A stretch of 64,000 nt of DNA from Fibrobacter sp. UWB11 (GTDB lineage Bacteria; Fibrobacterota; Fibrobacteria; Fibrobacterales; Fibrobacteraceae): the NCBI RefSeq assembly GCF_900143015.1, contig NZ_FSRT01000002.1:434001-498000 (forward strand). The letters run 5' to 3'. This document shows positions 18,658 through 26,912 of this stretch, piece by piece (position 1 is the first letter of the stretch; every line of letters begins with the position of its first letter). A program made the translations under genes and the position numbers. The notes under the pieces are model-generated. The model saw nothing but the letters and a program-made list of their open reading frames with translations, made no database searches and was not told where the DNA came from.

Positions 18658-18666
18658 TTACAATAC

Positions 18667-18697
18667 AAAAAGAAGCCGTGGATGCGGCTTCTTTTTT
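18667..18697 (+). terminator. Intrinsic terminator after nagZ
   Basis: AGAAGCCG 18671-18678 pairs with CGGCTTCT 18685-18692, followed by six T and preceded by an A-run, so it could work in both directions. Confidence 0.8.
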
Positions 18698-18702
18698 AAA
18701 TG

Positions 18703-18788
18703 GCGATCCCGTCCCCATACGCGGATCATGACCACGTAAGCGCTGAAGCGCTAAGTGGTCAAAGAAAACAAGTCCGGGGTGACATCGC
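18703..18788. repeat. Long-loop dispersed repeat with cruciform
   Basis: The outer arms GCGATCCC and GGGGTGACATCGC enclose CGCGGATCATGACCAC, a self-complementary AGCGCT..AGCGCT hairpin, and GTGGTCAAAG. GACCAC 18730-18735 pairs with GTGGTC 18755-18760. The same layout, with compensating changes in the arms, occurs at 21755-21835 and 53011-53174. Confidence 0.75.
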
Positions 18789-18861
18789 ACAACGAGCATA
18801 CCAAATGTGCGGCTAACGGCTATTATGACAAATGCGCGGGAGAACCCGCGCATTTTCTCAA

Positions 18862-20715
18862 TTACTTCACGATTTCGGCGTCCTTGACGTTCTTGCCTTT
18901 GAGTTTGGAAGAAGTCTTCGGAGTAGAGCCGTTGATCGGTGGGAACTTGCTGTAGATGTACTTGTACTGAGCAATGCTCCAAATGTTACCGATAATCCAG
19001 TAGAGCACGAGACCGGAAGGCATCACGGCGCTGAACAAGAGCATCATGGCTGGCATCATCCACACCATCATCTTTTGCTGAGCCGGATCCATGCCGGCGT
19101 TAGAACTCATCGTCACCTTGGTCTGGAAGTAAGTCGTTGCAACCATGAGCCACGGGAGAATGGCAAGGCCGGACGGCATGATGATAGGAATGCTAATACC
19201 ACTCCAGACAACGTCACTGCGGCTAAGGTCCGAGATCCAGAGGAATGCCGGAGCACCACGGAGTTCGATTGCACGACCGAGCACAAAGAAGAGGCCCATG
19301 AAAATCGGCATCTGGATGAGCATCGGGAGGCAGCCACCCGTGCAGCTAGCGAGCGGGTTGATGTTGTTCTTGCTGTAGAGTTCCATCATAGCGGCCTGCT
19401 TCTTCTGCGGGTCGGTACGATACTTGAGGTTGATTTCGTCGAGCTGCGGCTTGAGAGCGGCCATACCGCGAGTAGACTTGATCTGCTTCACGGTGAACGG
19501 AGTCGTGATACCGCGAACGATAATCGTCACAAGGATGATAGCCACACCGTAGTTCGGAATGATGCTGTAGAAGAGGTTCAAGAGCTTGAGAAGCATCTTG
19601 CAAATCCAGACGAACCAAACGTCTGCACCGCACCAGCTCCAGCCACTCACAATAATCTTTTCGTAGTCCTTGTTGAGCGAGGCAAGATCATCCCACTTGA
19701 GCGGAAGAATCATCAAGTCGTAGTTGATGGACTGAGCACCACGAACGTCGTCGGCAATCGTAAGCTTGTACGTACCCGGATCCACTTCGCTATCGTCAAC
19801 CTTCATATGCTTCGTCTTGAGCACTGCCGGAACAGCTTCGTCGAACTGGACCGTCATGGCAACGTACTTGCGACGGAGACCCGCCCAAACGATCTTGCCT
19901 TCAGTAGCATTAAAAGAAGCCTGTTCGCGCGGCATTTCGCGTTCCACAGAATAACGGTCGTTAAAGACAACTTCGCTGAAGTAGTAAGTGCTACCGCCAC
20001 CGAGACCCATGAAACCCTTGGACTTCGGAATATCTTCAGTTTCCTTGAGACCGCCCTTCCATGCGAGTTCATAAGCATTCGGCTGGAAACCGATGAACTT
20101 GTTTTCTTGACGGACTGCCGGGCCATCCTTCGTAAAGCCGTAAGAGCGGATAACCTGATTGCCGTTTGCATCCTGGAATGCGAACTGGACTTTGGCGCTG
20201 TCGGTCACGACAATCTTTGCAGGCGTGTTGCCAAGTTCGAACATGGCTTCGCTGAGGTCGGCGTTATCGAGCACCAAGTCAAATGCACCAAGCGTCGTAT
20301 CCTGGATGAGTTCCGGGAACTTGCCGGTAGAATCCGGGAGAGCCTTAACGATGACGCTCTTGACCTTAGCACCCTTGTTGGTGAGGGTCATGATAAACTT
20401 GTCGTTTTCGACCGTCACGGAACGTTCTGCAATTTCTGCCTTCGGGGCGACAGATTGCTTCGCTTCGCTCGCAATGACGCTATCTGAAGTGGCTTCAGCC
20501 TGAGCACCGCCCAAGACCGGAGCTGCCTTGATTTCAGGCGTTTTCTTCGGCACCACGAGCGTGCTTGCAGAATCCTTGGAAACCTGAGCAGCCGCTGCCT
20601 TAGCCTTTGCGGCACGAGCGGCAGCCTGCGCCTCGGCATTTGCATTATTGACAGCCATCCACCAAATCACGATGACCGCGATAAGAATGGAACCAATGAT
20701 TGTATTCTTGTTCAT
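18862..20715 (-). CDS. yidC: Membrane protein insertase YidC
   Basis: A 617-residue inner-membrane insertase that places proteins into the membrane with or without SecYEG. TM1 is at residues 5-23 (IIGSILIAVIVIWWMAV), followed by an Ala/Lys-rich linker, the periplasmic P1 domain (about 95-380) and the conserved core, with NYGVAIILVTIIVRGI, the KQAAMMELYSKN region and SCTGGCLPMLIQMPIFMGLF. The C-terminal tail is basic. Its ATG overlaps the yidD stop (ATGA). Residues 79-88 (SVIASEAKQS) are encoded by a dispersed intergenic repeat lying in frame in the linker. A hairpin at 18833-18856 follows the stop. Confidence 0.95.
   Translation of the reverse strand: MNKNTIIGSILIAVIVIWWMAVNNANAEAQAAARAAKAKAAAAQVSKDSASTLVVPKKTPEIKAAPVLGGAQAEATSDSVIASEAKQSVAPKAEIAERSVTVENDKFIMTLTNKGAKVKSVIVKALPDSTGKFPELIQDTTLGAFDLVLDNADLSEAMFELGNTPAKIVVTDSAKVQFAFQDANGNQVIRSYGFTKDGPAVRQENKFIGFQPNAYELAWKGGLKETEDIPKSKGFMGLGGGSTYYFSEVVFNDRYSVEREMPREQASFNATEGKIVWAGLRRKYVAMTVQFDEAVPAVLKTKHMKVDDSEVDPGTYKLTIADDVRGAQSINYDLMILPLKWDDLASLNKDYEKIIVSGWSWCGADVWFVWICKMLLKLLNLFYSIIPNYGVAIILVTIIVRGITTPFTVKQIKSTRGMAALKPQLDEINLKYRTDPQKKQAAMMELYSKNNINPLASCTGGCLPMLIQMPIFMGLFFVLGRAIELRGAPAFLWISDLSRSDVVWSGISIPIIMPSGLAILPWLMVATTYFQTKVTMSSNAGMDPAQQKMMVWMMPAMMLLFSAVMPSGLVLYWIIGNIWSIAQYKYIYSKFPPINGSTPKTSSKLKGKNVKDAEIVK
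20452..20479. repeat. Dispersed repeat inside yidC, in frame
   Basis: AGATTGCTTCGC..GCTCGCAATGACG matches the arms of an intergenic copy at 63175-63209. Read on the yidC strand it encodes SVIASEAKQS, the peptide typically produced when this palindrome is translated. Confidence 0.75.
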
Positions 20716-20963
20716 TTTTTATCCTTAGGGAGCGGAACGGGATCATATCCGCCCTTGCAGAAGGGGTTGCATCTTAAGACTCTAAAAACCGCAAGATAGA
20801 AACCTTTGAACGGTCCGTGTAGGCGTAAAGCTTCAATTGCGTAGTTTGAACACGTAGGCTGGAACCTGCAGACCCCATGAAAAAAATAGGGGTGAACCAC
20901 TTGGTATATACGGATGGGGGCGATCAACACCGTCACCAAGGCTTGTTTAACCTTCTGCCACAT
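20712..20963 (-). CDS. yidD: Membrane protein insertion efficiency factor YidD
   Basis: An 83-residue protein with the YidD signature: an amphipathic N-terminus (VTVLIAPIRIYQ), then CRFQPTCSNYAIEAL with the conserved Cys pair, LAVFRVLRCNPF and GGYDPVP. It helps YidC and Sec insert membrane proteins. The start at ATG 20963 (MWQKVKQ) leaves a 17-base overlap with rnpA; a start at 21014 would overlap by 68 bases. The stop overlaps the yidC start as ATGA. Confidence 0.9.
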   Translation of the reverse strand: MWQKVKQALVTVLIAPIRIYQVVHPYFFHGVCRFQPTCSNYAIEALRLHGPFKGFYLAVFRVLRCNPFCKGGYDPVPLPKDKK

Positions 20964-21300
20964 CCGGCTGCTTATCCCATTCCATCTTGTGGAAAATTTT
21001 CTGGGCGGATTCACGGAAACGTTCAGAGGACATTTCCTTGGAATTGTCGCTCACGATAATCATCGCCCACACGGGCTTTTTGATGTTCGGGACAATACCA
21101 TAAAAAAGTGGACGTAGAATCCTACGGCACTTATTGCGATACACGGCATTTCCGTTCTTCTTCTTGGCTAAGAAGCAGAAACGACAAAAACCGTCCGGAG
21201 CTTCAATCCAACGCATACTAAAAGAAGGCGCACGGACGAACTTTCCTTGGACGGCTACTTGCCGGTAAGCGGGCTGATTGGGCAGCCGATAAGAACGCAG
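20947..21300 (-). CDS. rnpA: Ribonuclease P protein component
   Basis: The protein subunit of RNase P, which trims the 5' ends of tRNAs. The RNR signature is present as AKKKNGNAVYRNKCRRILR. The first ATG in frame is at 21216 (MRWIEAP), but the frame is open upstream and encodes a typical RnpA N-terminus (LRSYRLPNQPAYRQV, then FVRAPSF). No ATG, GTG or TTG is available there. A CTG at 21298-21300 would give 117 residues, the normal family length, with GGGG upstream. The start is therefore uncertain; 20947-21216 is the conservative minimum. It lies between rpmH and yidD in the standard order. Confidence 0.85.
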   Translation of the reverse strand: MRSYRLPNQPAYRQVAVQGKFVRAPSFSMRWIEAPDGFCRFCFLAKKKNGNAVYRNKCRRILRPLFYGIVPNIKKPVWAMIIVSDNSKEMSSERFRESAQKIFHKMEWDKQPDVAEG

Positions 21301-21323
21301 AGTGGCTATAAGCCAGCCCCGAC

Positions 21324-21479
21324 TTACTTCTTATAGATTTCGTCGCTAACGGTGAGGACCTTACGGCCCTTAGCACGGCGACGGCTCAAAACAGCACGAC
21401 CCCAACGGTCTTCCATACGGGCCATAAAACCGTGCTTGTTAACGCGCTTACGATTGTGAGGCTGGAATGTTCTTTTCAT
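21324..21479 (-). CDS. rpmH: 50S ribosomal protein bL34
   Basis: A 51-residue very basic protein beginning [18 protein letters not shown] and continuing [20 protein letters not shown], which is diagnostic for bL34. AAAGG precedes the ATG at a good distance. It is the first gene of the rpmH-rnpA-yidD-yidC operon. The expected neighbour dnaA is not on the other side, which instead holds repeat-rich DNA. Confidence 0.95.
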   Translation of the reverse strand: MKRTFQPHNRKRVNKHGFMARMEDRWGRAVLSRRRAKGRKVLTVSDEIYKK

Positions 21480-21661
21480 GATAAAACCTTTCTATGAAAA
21501 CAGAATTTTTTGAGACTCAAATTTAGTAAAATGTTGGTTTTTATCAAGGGGTTACACCTCCCCTAAAGGTTAAAAAATCGCCCCAAACGAGACCCAAACA
21601 AAAAGCATTCAACGAAAGCACAATGTATTCACAAGATATAAACAGATATTTTTAAAGAGCA

Positions 21662-21689
21662 GGTCAGTGGTCAATGGTCATTAGTCAGT
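21662..21689. repeat. Degenerate 7-bp tandem repeat (4 units)
   Basis: Units GGTCAGT, GGTCAAT, GGTCATT and AGTCAGT follow each other without gaps. The complement has the same RACYANN pattern as the arrays at 21864 and 55346. Confidence 0.75.
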
Positions 21690-21712
21690 AGATAATAGAC
21701 ATGCAAGCTCAT

Positions 21713-21740
21713 GTCATTCCCGCCTTGAGCGGGAATCTCC
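21713..21740. repeat. Dispersed palindrome, short-loop form
   Basis: GTCATTCCCGCC..GCGGGAATCTCC, the reverse orientation of the copy at 13927. Confidence 0.85.
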
Positions 21741-21754
21741 ATTCTCTATGACAA

Positions 21755-21835
21755 GGAGACGCCCTCCCCATACGCGGATCATGACTACTAAGCAGCAAAG
21801 CTGCAAGTAGTCAAAGACGTCAAGCGGGGCATAAC
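21755..21835. repeat. Long-loop dispersed repeat with cruciform
   Basis: The outer parts GGAGACGCCC and GCGGGGCATAAC enclose CGCGGATCATGACTACT, the hairpin CAGC-AAA-GCTG and AGTAGTCAAAG. The arms GACTACT/AGTAGTC differ from those of the 18703 copy but keep pairing. Confidence 0.75.
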
Positions 21836-21863
21836 AACGCCAACACATTTTCAAGCAAGATTT

Positions 21864-21919
21864 AACTCATAACTAGCAACTATTGACTAGTAACTAGTAA
21901 CTAACAACTACCAACTTGC
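21864..21919. repeat. Degenerate 7-bp tandem repeat (8 units)
   Basis: Eight consecutive heptamers: AACTCAT, AACTAGC, AACTATT, GACTAGT, AACTAGT, AACTAAC, AACTACC, AACTTGC. The first four positions are nearly fixed (RACT) and the last three vary. The array ends just upstream of the divIVA promoter. Confidence 0.85.
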
Positions 21920-21930
21920 ATTTCCTTTTA

Positions 21931-21953
21931 TATCTTTTACATATATAATGGAG
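21931..21953 (+). promoter_or_regulatory. Promoter of the divIVA operon
   Basis: A TATAAT -10 box at 21944-21949 lies inside TATCTTTTACATATATAAT. An almost identical stretch occurs at 62479-62500 upstream of xpt. The ATG is 19 bases after the -10 box, so the leader would be very short, and no Shine-Dalgarno sequence is obvious. Confidence 0.55.
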
Positions 21954-21968
21954 CAATAGTAGAATTTT

Positions 21969-22478
21969 ATGGAACTTACCCCACTTGACATCAGAAATCA
22001 AACTTTCCACAAAAAAAGCTTCAAGGGTTACGATCCGGAAGAAGTGAAAGCGTTTTTGGAAACAGCCGCGACCGCATTCGAAAACATGTTCCGCGACCGC
22101 ACCAACTTGACCGAACGCTTGAAGGTCGCCGAAGAACGCGTGAACTACTACCGCCAAATCGAAAAGACCATCCAGGATGCCGTAGTCACCATGCAGCGCA
22201 CGATTAACGAAGTCAAAGCTTCAGCAGAAAAGGAAGCCGAAATCATCGTCGCCGAAGCAAAGGCACGCGCATTGCGCGAAGTCGAAAGCATCAAGCGCGA
22301 GAGCGAAAACCTGCGCACCGAAATCGAGCAGCTCCGCCAGCTCCGCACAAATTACTTCATCCGCTGCCGCGCCCTCATCCATAGCCAAGACGAGCTGCTC
22401 GCCGCAATGGAAAACGACCAGCAAAAAGAATTCGAAGCTCCGGTCCCTCCGCGAAATGACGGCTACGCCCTCACATAG
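21969..22478 (+). CDS. divIVA: DivIVA-domain protein
   Basis: A 169-residue coiled-coil protein. The N-terminal DivIVA membrane-binding motif is LTPLDIRNQTFHKKSFKGYD followed by PEEVKAFLETAA. Long heptad-rich helices follow (about 40-150), as in proteins that mark curved membranes at poles and septa. It starts an operon with yggU eight bases downstream, then two Cache-GGDEF genes. DivIVA next to a DUF167 gene is a common arrangement. The name is family level; the cell-biological role in this phylum is not known from sequence. Confidence 0.82.
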   Translation: MELTPLDIRNQTFHKKSFKGYDPEEVKAFLETAATAFENMFRDRTNLTERLKVAEERVNYYRQIEKTIQDAVVTMQRTINEVKASAEKEAEIIVAEAKARALREVESIKRESENLRTEIEQLRQLRTNYFIRCRALIHSQDELLAAMENDQQKEFEAPVPPRNDGYALT

Positions 22479-22486
22479 TCTACGCT

Positions 22487-22711
22487 ATGAGAATAAACAT
22501 AAAGGTACATGCACGCAGTAAGCGCGAAAGCATCACGCCGCTCCCCGACGGAAGCTACAAGGTCGATGTCAAGGCCCCGCCGGTAGATGGCGCTGCAAAC
22601 GAAGCGATTTGCGAACTTATTGCGGAACACTTCCACGTGCACAAGCGAGATGTCTCAGTGGTAGTGGGATCAACAAACAACAAAAAAGTCATCGAAATAT
22701 TGGGGAGATAA
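22487..22711 (+). CDS. DUF167 (YggU-family) protein
   Basis: A 74-residue protein with the DUF167 signature KAPPVDGAANEAICELIAEHF, and then VVVGSTNNKKVIEI. The biochemical role of the family is unresolved. It is eight bases after divIVA and one base before the next gene, whose GGGGAGATAAG ribosome-binding site lies in its own last codons. Confidence 0.88.
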   Translation: MRINIKVHARSKRESITPLPDGSYKVDVKAPPVDGAANEAICELIAEHFHVHKRDVSVVVGSTNNKKVIEILGR

Positions 22712-22712
22712 G

Positions 22713-24284
22713 ATGAAAAACCGGTTTAGAGCCTCAATTCAGACAAAAGTTTTGTTTTTGGCCCTAGCCGGGCTACTCCTTTGCGCGCTCGCCTTTGGCG
22801 GGCTTTGCTTGTATACTACAGATAAGGTTGTTTACGAGGGGACCGAAAAGAACCTGCAAAGTCTGACCAACATCGAGACTATCAAAATAAACAACCGGCT
22901 CAAAAATGTCGAGCAGTACGTGAACACGCTGAACATCGCCATCAACGGCATGCTCGACAGCCTCGGACAGCTGACCAACGAAAAGCAACTCGCAGAATTT
23001 ACTGAAAAAAGCCGCGAACTCATTCACCTTACCATCGGGAATACAGAAAAGACTGTCGCAGCCTACTTGCGATTCAATCCAGAACTGACCTCCCCGACCT
23101 CGGGCGTTTTCATGGCGATGACTCCGACAGACCACGTCCTTCGATTCACAGAGCCTACTGATTTTTCGAAATACAAACCTGACGATACCGAACACGTCGG
23201 CTGGTACTACGCGCCCATTAAATCCAAGAGGCCCATCTGGATGGCGCCCTACTTGAACAAGAACATCGGCATTTACATGATTTCTTACGTTATTCCGATA
23301 TTCAAGTTTAATAAAGTAATTGGCGTTGTAGGGGTTGATATTGACTTTGATTACTTGACCCGAGAAATCGCATCTATCCGCTTTTTCGACAAGGATTACG
23401 CATTTCTGACGGACCAATACGGCAACACGCTTTTCCACCCAACTATTCCTAAAGGCCATTCATTTACATTGCCGAACAATACGTTGCTCATTCATAACAA
23501 GCTCACTAACGGGATGAACTTGACTTTTGTTATTCCGAGAGCCTCGCTTTCCGCAAATCGCGACAATCTCATCAAGAATTTGGTACTCATCACGATGCTT
23601 ATTTTGGTCGTGTTTATTTTCGCATCGCTGATTTTCGCAAGTTCGCTCACCAAGTCAATCCGTCTCCTTACAGATTACGCGAACAGGCTTATCGACGGTA
23701 AAATGGGTATCAGCTTAAACATCAAGCGGAACGACGAAATCGGAGACCTCGCCAAAAGTTTTGTCAACGCCAAGATGCGCCTCGCCGAAACGATGGGACA
23801 AATCAAGGGCCTTGCCTTCAAAGATCCAATAACAAACGTACGCAACAGGAATTCATTTGAACATTACATCAACGAATTCCACATTCGAGCAACATCTGGC
23901 GAAATCAGTTCTTACGGAGTCCTCGTCGCAAGCGTCGATAACTTTTTTAAGGTCAAGAACAAGTTTGGCAACACCAAGGCCGTAGCGCTCTTGCAAGCCG
24001 CAAGCAAGCTTATATGCACCACATTTGATCACAGCCCGGTATTTAGAGTAAATGAAGATGAATTCATCATCATCCTCATGAATAACGATTTAAAGAACTG
24101 CAAAAAGCTCCAGGAAAAATTAAAGGAAGGCATCGAAGCAACAGCTAACGCCGAAAAAGCGTGGGAAAAAGTCGAAATATCCCTTGGAACCGCCATTTGT
24201 AAAAACGTCCAATCGACTACACTTTCCGAACAATTGGTCATCGCCGAAAATGACATGTTAAAAGGCCGTGACAGCATCGAGTAA
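22713..24284 (+). CDS. Membrane Cache-HAMP protein with degenerate GGDEF domain
   Basis: A 523-residue inner-membrane sensor. TM1 is at residues 12-34, a periplasmic Cache-type region spans about 35-285 (HVGWYYAPIKSKRPIWMAPY is typical), TM2 is near 290-315, and a HAMP linker (RNDEIGDLAKSF) leads to a GGDEF-like domain from about 365. The catalytic motif reads VNEDEFIII instead of GGDEF, and the metal/substrate stretch reads VASVDNFFKVKNKFG instead of the usual D..FK.IND.YGH. It is therefore probably unable to make c-di-GMP and may act as a receptor or partner. The next gene is its paralogue with an intact site. Confidence 0.8.
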   Translation: MKNRFRASIQTKVLFLALAGLLLCALAFGGLCLYTTDKVVYEGTEKNLQSLTNIETIKINNRLKNVEQYVNTLNIAINGMLDSLGQLTNEKQLAEFTEKSRELIHLTIGNTEKTVAAYLRFNPELTSPTSGVFMAMTPTDHVLRFTEPTDFSKYKPDDTEHVGWYYAPIKSKRPIWMAPYLNKNIGIYMISYVIPIFKFNKVIGVVGVDIDFDYLTREIASIRFFDKDYAFLTDQYGNTLFHPTIPKGHSFTLPNNTLLIHNKLTNGMNLTFVIPRASLSANRDNLIKNLVLITMLILVVFIFASLIFASSLTKSIRLLTDYANRLIDGKMGISLNIKRNDEIGDLAKSFVNAKMRLAETMGQIKGLAFKDPITNVRNRNSFEHYINEFHIRATSGEISSYGVLVASVDNFFKVKNKFGNTKAVALLQAASKLICTTFDHSPVFRVNEDEFIIILMNNDLKNCKKLQEKLKEGIEATANAEKAWEKVEISLGTAICKNVQSTTLSEQLVIAENDMLKGRDSIE

Positions 24285-24287
24285 ATT

Positions 24288-25928
24288 ATGAAAATATCGA
24301 TTCAATCAAAAATTTTAATTCTATCTCTATCTTGCACCCTCATCGGCACACTTTCACTCGGCATACTCAGCACCGTATTTATCAGCCGAACGACACAGCG
24401 CAATTCCATGCAATACATGAGGGACCAGGCAAGTGCCGAAGCCGCCAAGTTGAATTACATGTTCGAATCGCATGAAAAATACACGATGGCAATGGCTGCT
24501 GGAATTTTATCGCAAATAAACGAAGATTCCACATTTTTAACAAATAAAGAAAAACACCATGGCAATATTGAGGGAATCAAGGAACGTCTCGTTTCAACGA
24601 TTTACAATCTTTCGGGCACTAAGAGCGTTTTTGTGAGATTCAACCCCAAAATAACAAACCCAAGTGACGGAGTGCTTCTCGTTAGAGATGGTCCGGATGA
24701 TTTCTTTAAGCCACGCACACCGACAAACATTTCACAGTACAGCCCGACAGACAACGAACATGTCGGTTGGTATTACAAGCCCATTCTTTCGGGAAACGCA
24801 CTTTGGATTTCGCCTTATTTTAACAAAAATTACAACGCCTATATCATATCTTATGTTATCCCCATGTTCCTGAACAACAAAGAAATTGGCGTTGCGGGCG
24901 TAGACATTGATTTCGATTTGTTGACAAAGCAGCTTTCGCAAGTTCACATCATGAAAACGGGATTTGCATTCTTGGAAGACAGCGAAGGACTTGTCGTCTA
25001 CCACCCCACTCTTCCCAACGGGCTCACCTTCAAACCCGAAGACGACCAAGTGAAATTATCGTACCCGCTTCAAAACGGCATGAAACTTGTTATGGTCGCT
25101 CCGGTTCTCGAAATAAACGCCCAGCGTAACAAGCACCTCAAACAAAGTATCATATTCATCCTGTTCCTTTTGGCCTTTACAACGGCTATTTCGATTTTCT
25201 TCTCGAGAAGCATTACCAAGCCGCTCAAAAAACTTACAGCAGAAGCAAAAAAGATGATTATGGGCGACATGAATGCAGAATTCAACATTCGCCAGAACGA
25301 TGAAATCGGGGACCTCGCCAAAAGTTTCTCTGCGGCCAAGTTCCATATCAACCAATACATGAAGCATATGCAAGGGCTCGCCTTTCAGGATTCGCTCACA
25401 AACTTGCGTAACAAAATGGCATACGACAGTTTCTTGAATGATTTGGAACAACGGATTCAAGAAGGCGAAGTAGAGTCATACGGCATCATCGTTTTGGATT
25501 TGAACAACCTTAAAGAAATCAACGACACTTACGGTCACGAAAACGGAAACGCTTACCTTATCAATTCGAGTAAATTGATTTGCCAGGTTTTCACGCATAG
25601 CCCGGTCTTTAGAATTGGCGGAGATGAATTTATAGCAATCCTTATCGGGGATGATTTGGACAATCACCATAACCTGCTGAGGCAACTCAAGGACGGCATG
25701 AATTCGACCAAGAACGCATCATTCCCGTGGAAGCAAATTTCCATTGCTTATGGCATTGGTATCGCCCCTGTCGCAAAATCAACGACTATCGCGGAAACAT
25801 TCAACAAAGCCGACAAGAACATGTACAAGAACAAACGTGCCATTAAAATTGCGGAACACAGACCTTTGAGCCGCGACGAAGAAATGCACGAAGCAAAATA
25901 CACTGCCGAAGAAGACAGCGAAAGCTAA
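24288..25928 (+). CDS. Membrane Cache-HAMP diguanylate cyclase
   Basis: A 546-residue paralogue of the preceding protein with the same layout: TM1 about 8-33, periplasmic Cache region (HVGWYYKPILSGNALWISPY), TM2 about 285-305, HAMP (RQNDEIGDLAKSF) and a GGDEF domain. Here the catalytic motif is intact (FRIGGDEFIAIL), as is LDLNNLKEINDTYGHENG, so it should make c-di-GMP from two GTP. No RxxD inhibitory site is obvious. It starts three bases after its partner's stop, which suggests the two are made together and may form a heterodimer (inference). Confidence 0.87.
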   Translation: MKISIQSKILILSLSCTLIGTLSLGILSTVFISRTTQRNSMQYMRDQASAEAAKLNYMFESHEKYTMAMAAGILSQINEDSTFLTNKEKHHGNIEGIKERLVSTIYNLSGTKSVFVRFNPKITNPSDGVLLVRDGPDDFFKPRTPTNISQYSPTDNEHVGWYYKPILSGNALWISPYFNKNYNAYIISYVIPMFLNNKEIGVAGVDIDFDLLTKQLSQVHIMKTGFAFLEDSEGLVVYHPTLPNGLTFKPEDDQVKLSYPLQNGMKLVMVAPVLEINAQRNKHLKQSIIFILFLLAFTTAISIFFSRSITKPLKKLTAEAKKMIMGDMNAEFNIRQNDEIGDLAKSFSAAKFHINQYMKHMQGLAFQDSLTNLRNKMAYDSFLNDLEQRIQEGEVESYGIIVLDLNNLKEINDTYGHENGNAYLINSSKLICQVFTHSPVFRIGGDEFIAILIGDDLDNHHNLLRQLKDGMNSTKNASFPWKQISIAYGIGIAPVAKSTTIAETFNKADKNMYKNKRAIKIAEHRPLSRDEEMHEAKYTAEEDSES

Positions 25929-25952
25929 AATCGAAAACGCAGTTATTGTAAA

Positions 25953-26894
25953 TTAAGCCTTGTTCCGGAATTCCTTGGGCGTGCAACCCGTAAATTCCTT
26001 GAACGCCTGCGCAAACTTGCTGGAATTGGTATAGCCCACACGGCCTGCAACTTCGGCAATGTTGAATTTGCCATCCAACAAAAGCTGGGTGGCTTTTTTC
26101 ATGCGGTATGTTTTGAGGTACGAGTAAATGGAATCGCCGTATGCAAGCTTGAAATACTTTTTCATCTGCGTCGGGCTCATCTCGATTTGCTTGGAAAGTT
26201 CTTCGAGCGTCAGGTGCTCTTCAACGTTTTCGCGAAGGATTTCACGCAAGAGTTCCATTTTACCTTTGTACTGGCTCGGAATTTTTGCAGCAGTCTCATA
26301 CTTGGCTTCGGAATCAAGACGGCTCAAGAAGAGAATCAGCTCAAGCACCTTGATTTTGAAATAAGGCAAGCGGATATTTTTAGGGAGCCTGTAAAGTTCC
26401 GAAAAGATGTGGCTCACATGTTCGCTAGAAGGGAGCTTCAACGGGAGCGTAAGCGGTTGGATTTTCTGAATTACGGCCGCAAAGTCCACCCCCACGGCCT
26501 TGAACATATCCATAAGTTCGCTTTGGCAACGTTCCATAGAAAAGACAACAGCAATGCCGTGATAACAATGCACCGGGAATTGGAACGTCCTGCTAGAAGG
26601 CATCTGGTCCAAGAGCAACAAGCCGTTTTCTTCCATGGAACGCGGCAAGGAATTCGAATCCAGCCATTCCGAGCTGCCATTATGGCAATGTAAAACGATT
26701 AGGCTTTTCCCTTGATTTTCAAAGTTGAAGGTGAATTCTTTGAGGTGGAAATTGCTGTAAAAGACCTGCAATCCAGGCAACACATTATACACTAGAAGAT
26801 GCCCGGTTCCCGTTTTATTTTGAAGCATATAATGCGAAAAGAAATCTGTATTCTGTATTAGAATCAGATTTCTATCAGGGATAGGCTTTATCAT
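25953..26894 (-). CDS. AraC-family transcriptional regulator, PchR-like
   Basis: A 313-residue regulator. The C-terminal 100 residues hold two helix-turn-helix units: LTLEELSKQIEMSPTQMKKY and IAEVAGRVGYTNSSKFAQAF, then GCTPKEFRN. The N-terminal sensing half ends in FKIKVLELILFLSRL, the pattern of the PchR/YbtA group that responds to iron-siderophore. Its neighbours (TonB system, siderophore receptor, YbtPQ-like ABC pair) fit that group. Four tandem 19-bp units lie 18-94 bases upstream of its start, one of them a perfect TTAG-N6-CTAA, so iron repression of the activator is likely. The sub-family assignment is inference. Confidence 0.8.
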   Translation of the reverse strand: MIKPIPDRNLILIQNTDFFSHYMLQNKTGTGHLLVYNVLPGLQVFYSNFHLKEFTFNFENQGKSLIVLHCHNGSSEWLDSNSLPRSMEENGLLLLDQMPSSRTFQFPVHCYHGIAVVFSMERCQSELMDMFKAVGVDFAAVIQKIQPLTLPLKLPSSEHVSHIFSELYRLPKNIRLPYFKIKVLELILFLSRLDSEAKYETAAKIPSQYKGKMELLREILRENVEEHLTLEELSKQIEMSPTQMKKYFKLAYGDSIYSYLKTYRMKKATQLLLDGKFNIAEVAGRVGYTNSSKFAQAFKEFTGCTPKEFRNKA

Positions 26895-26912
26895 AATTCA
26901 CTCTCTCAAAAA

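Larger units (their letters stand above)
21480..21968. other. Repeat-rich intergenic region between rpmH and divIVA
   Basis: A 489-base divergent gap. It holds the rpmH promoter side, a heptamer array (21662-21689), a short-loop palindrome (21713-21740), a long-loop repeat (21755-21835), a second heptamer array (21864-21919) and the divIVA promoter. No open frame and no DnaA-box cluster were seen. Confidence 0.7.

Noticed and set aside
21864-21919. CRISPR array
   Set aside because: The period is seven bases with no unique spacers and no cas genes; it is a heptamer tandem repeat.
21480-21968. Replication origin next to rpmH
   Set aside because: rpmH often neighbours oriC, but no DnaA-box (TTATCCACA) cluster or dnaA gene is present; the gap holds repeats.
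26640-26665. tRNA T-loop-like TTCGAATCC
   Set aside because: It lies inside the AraC-type coding frame and no cloverleaf can be built around it.
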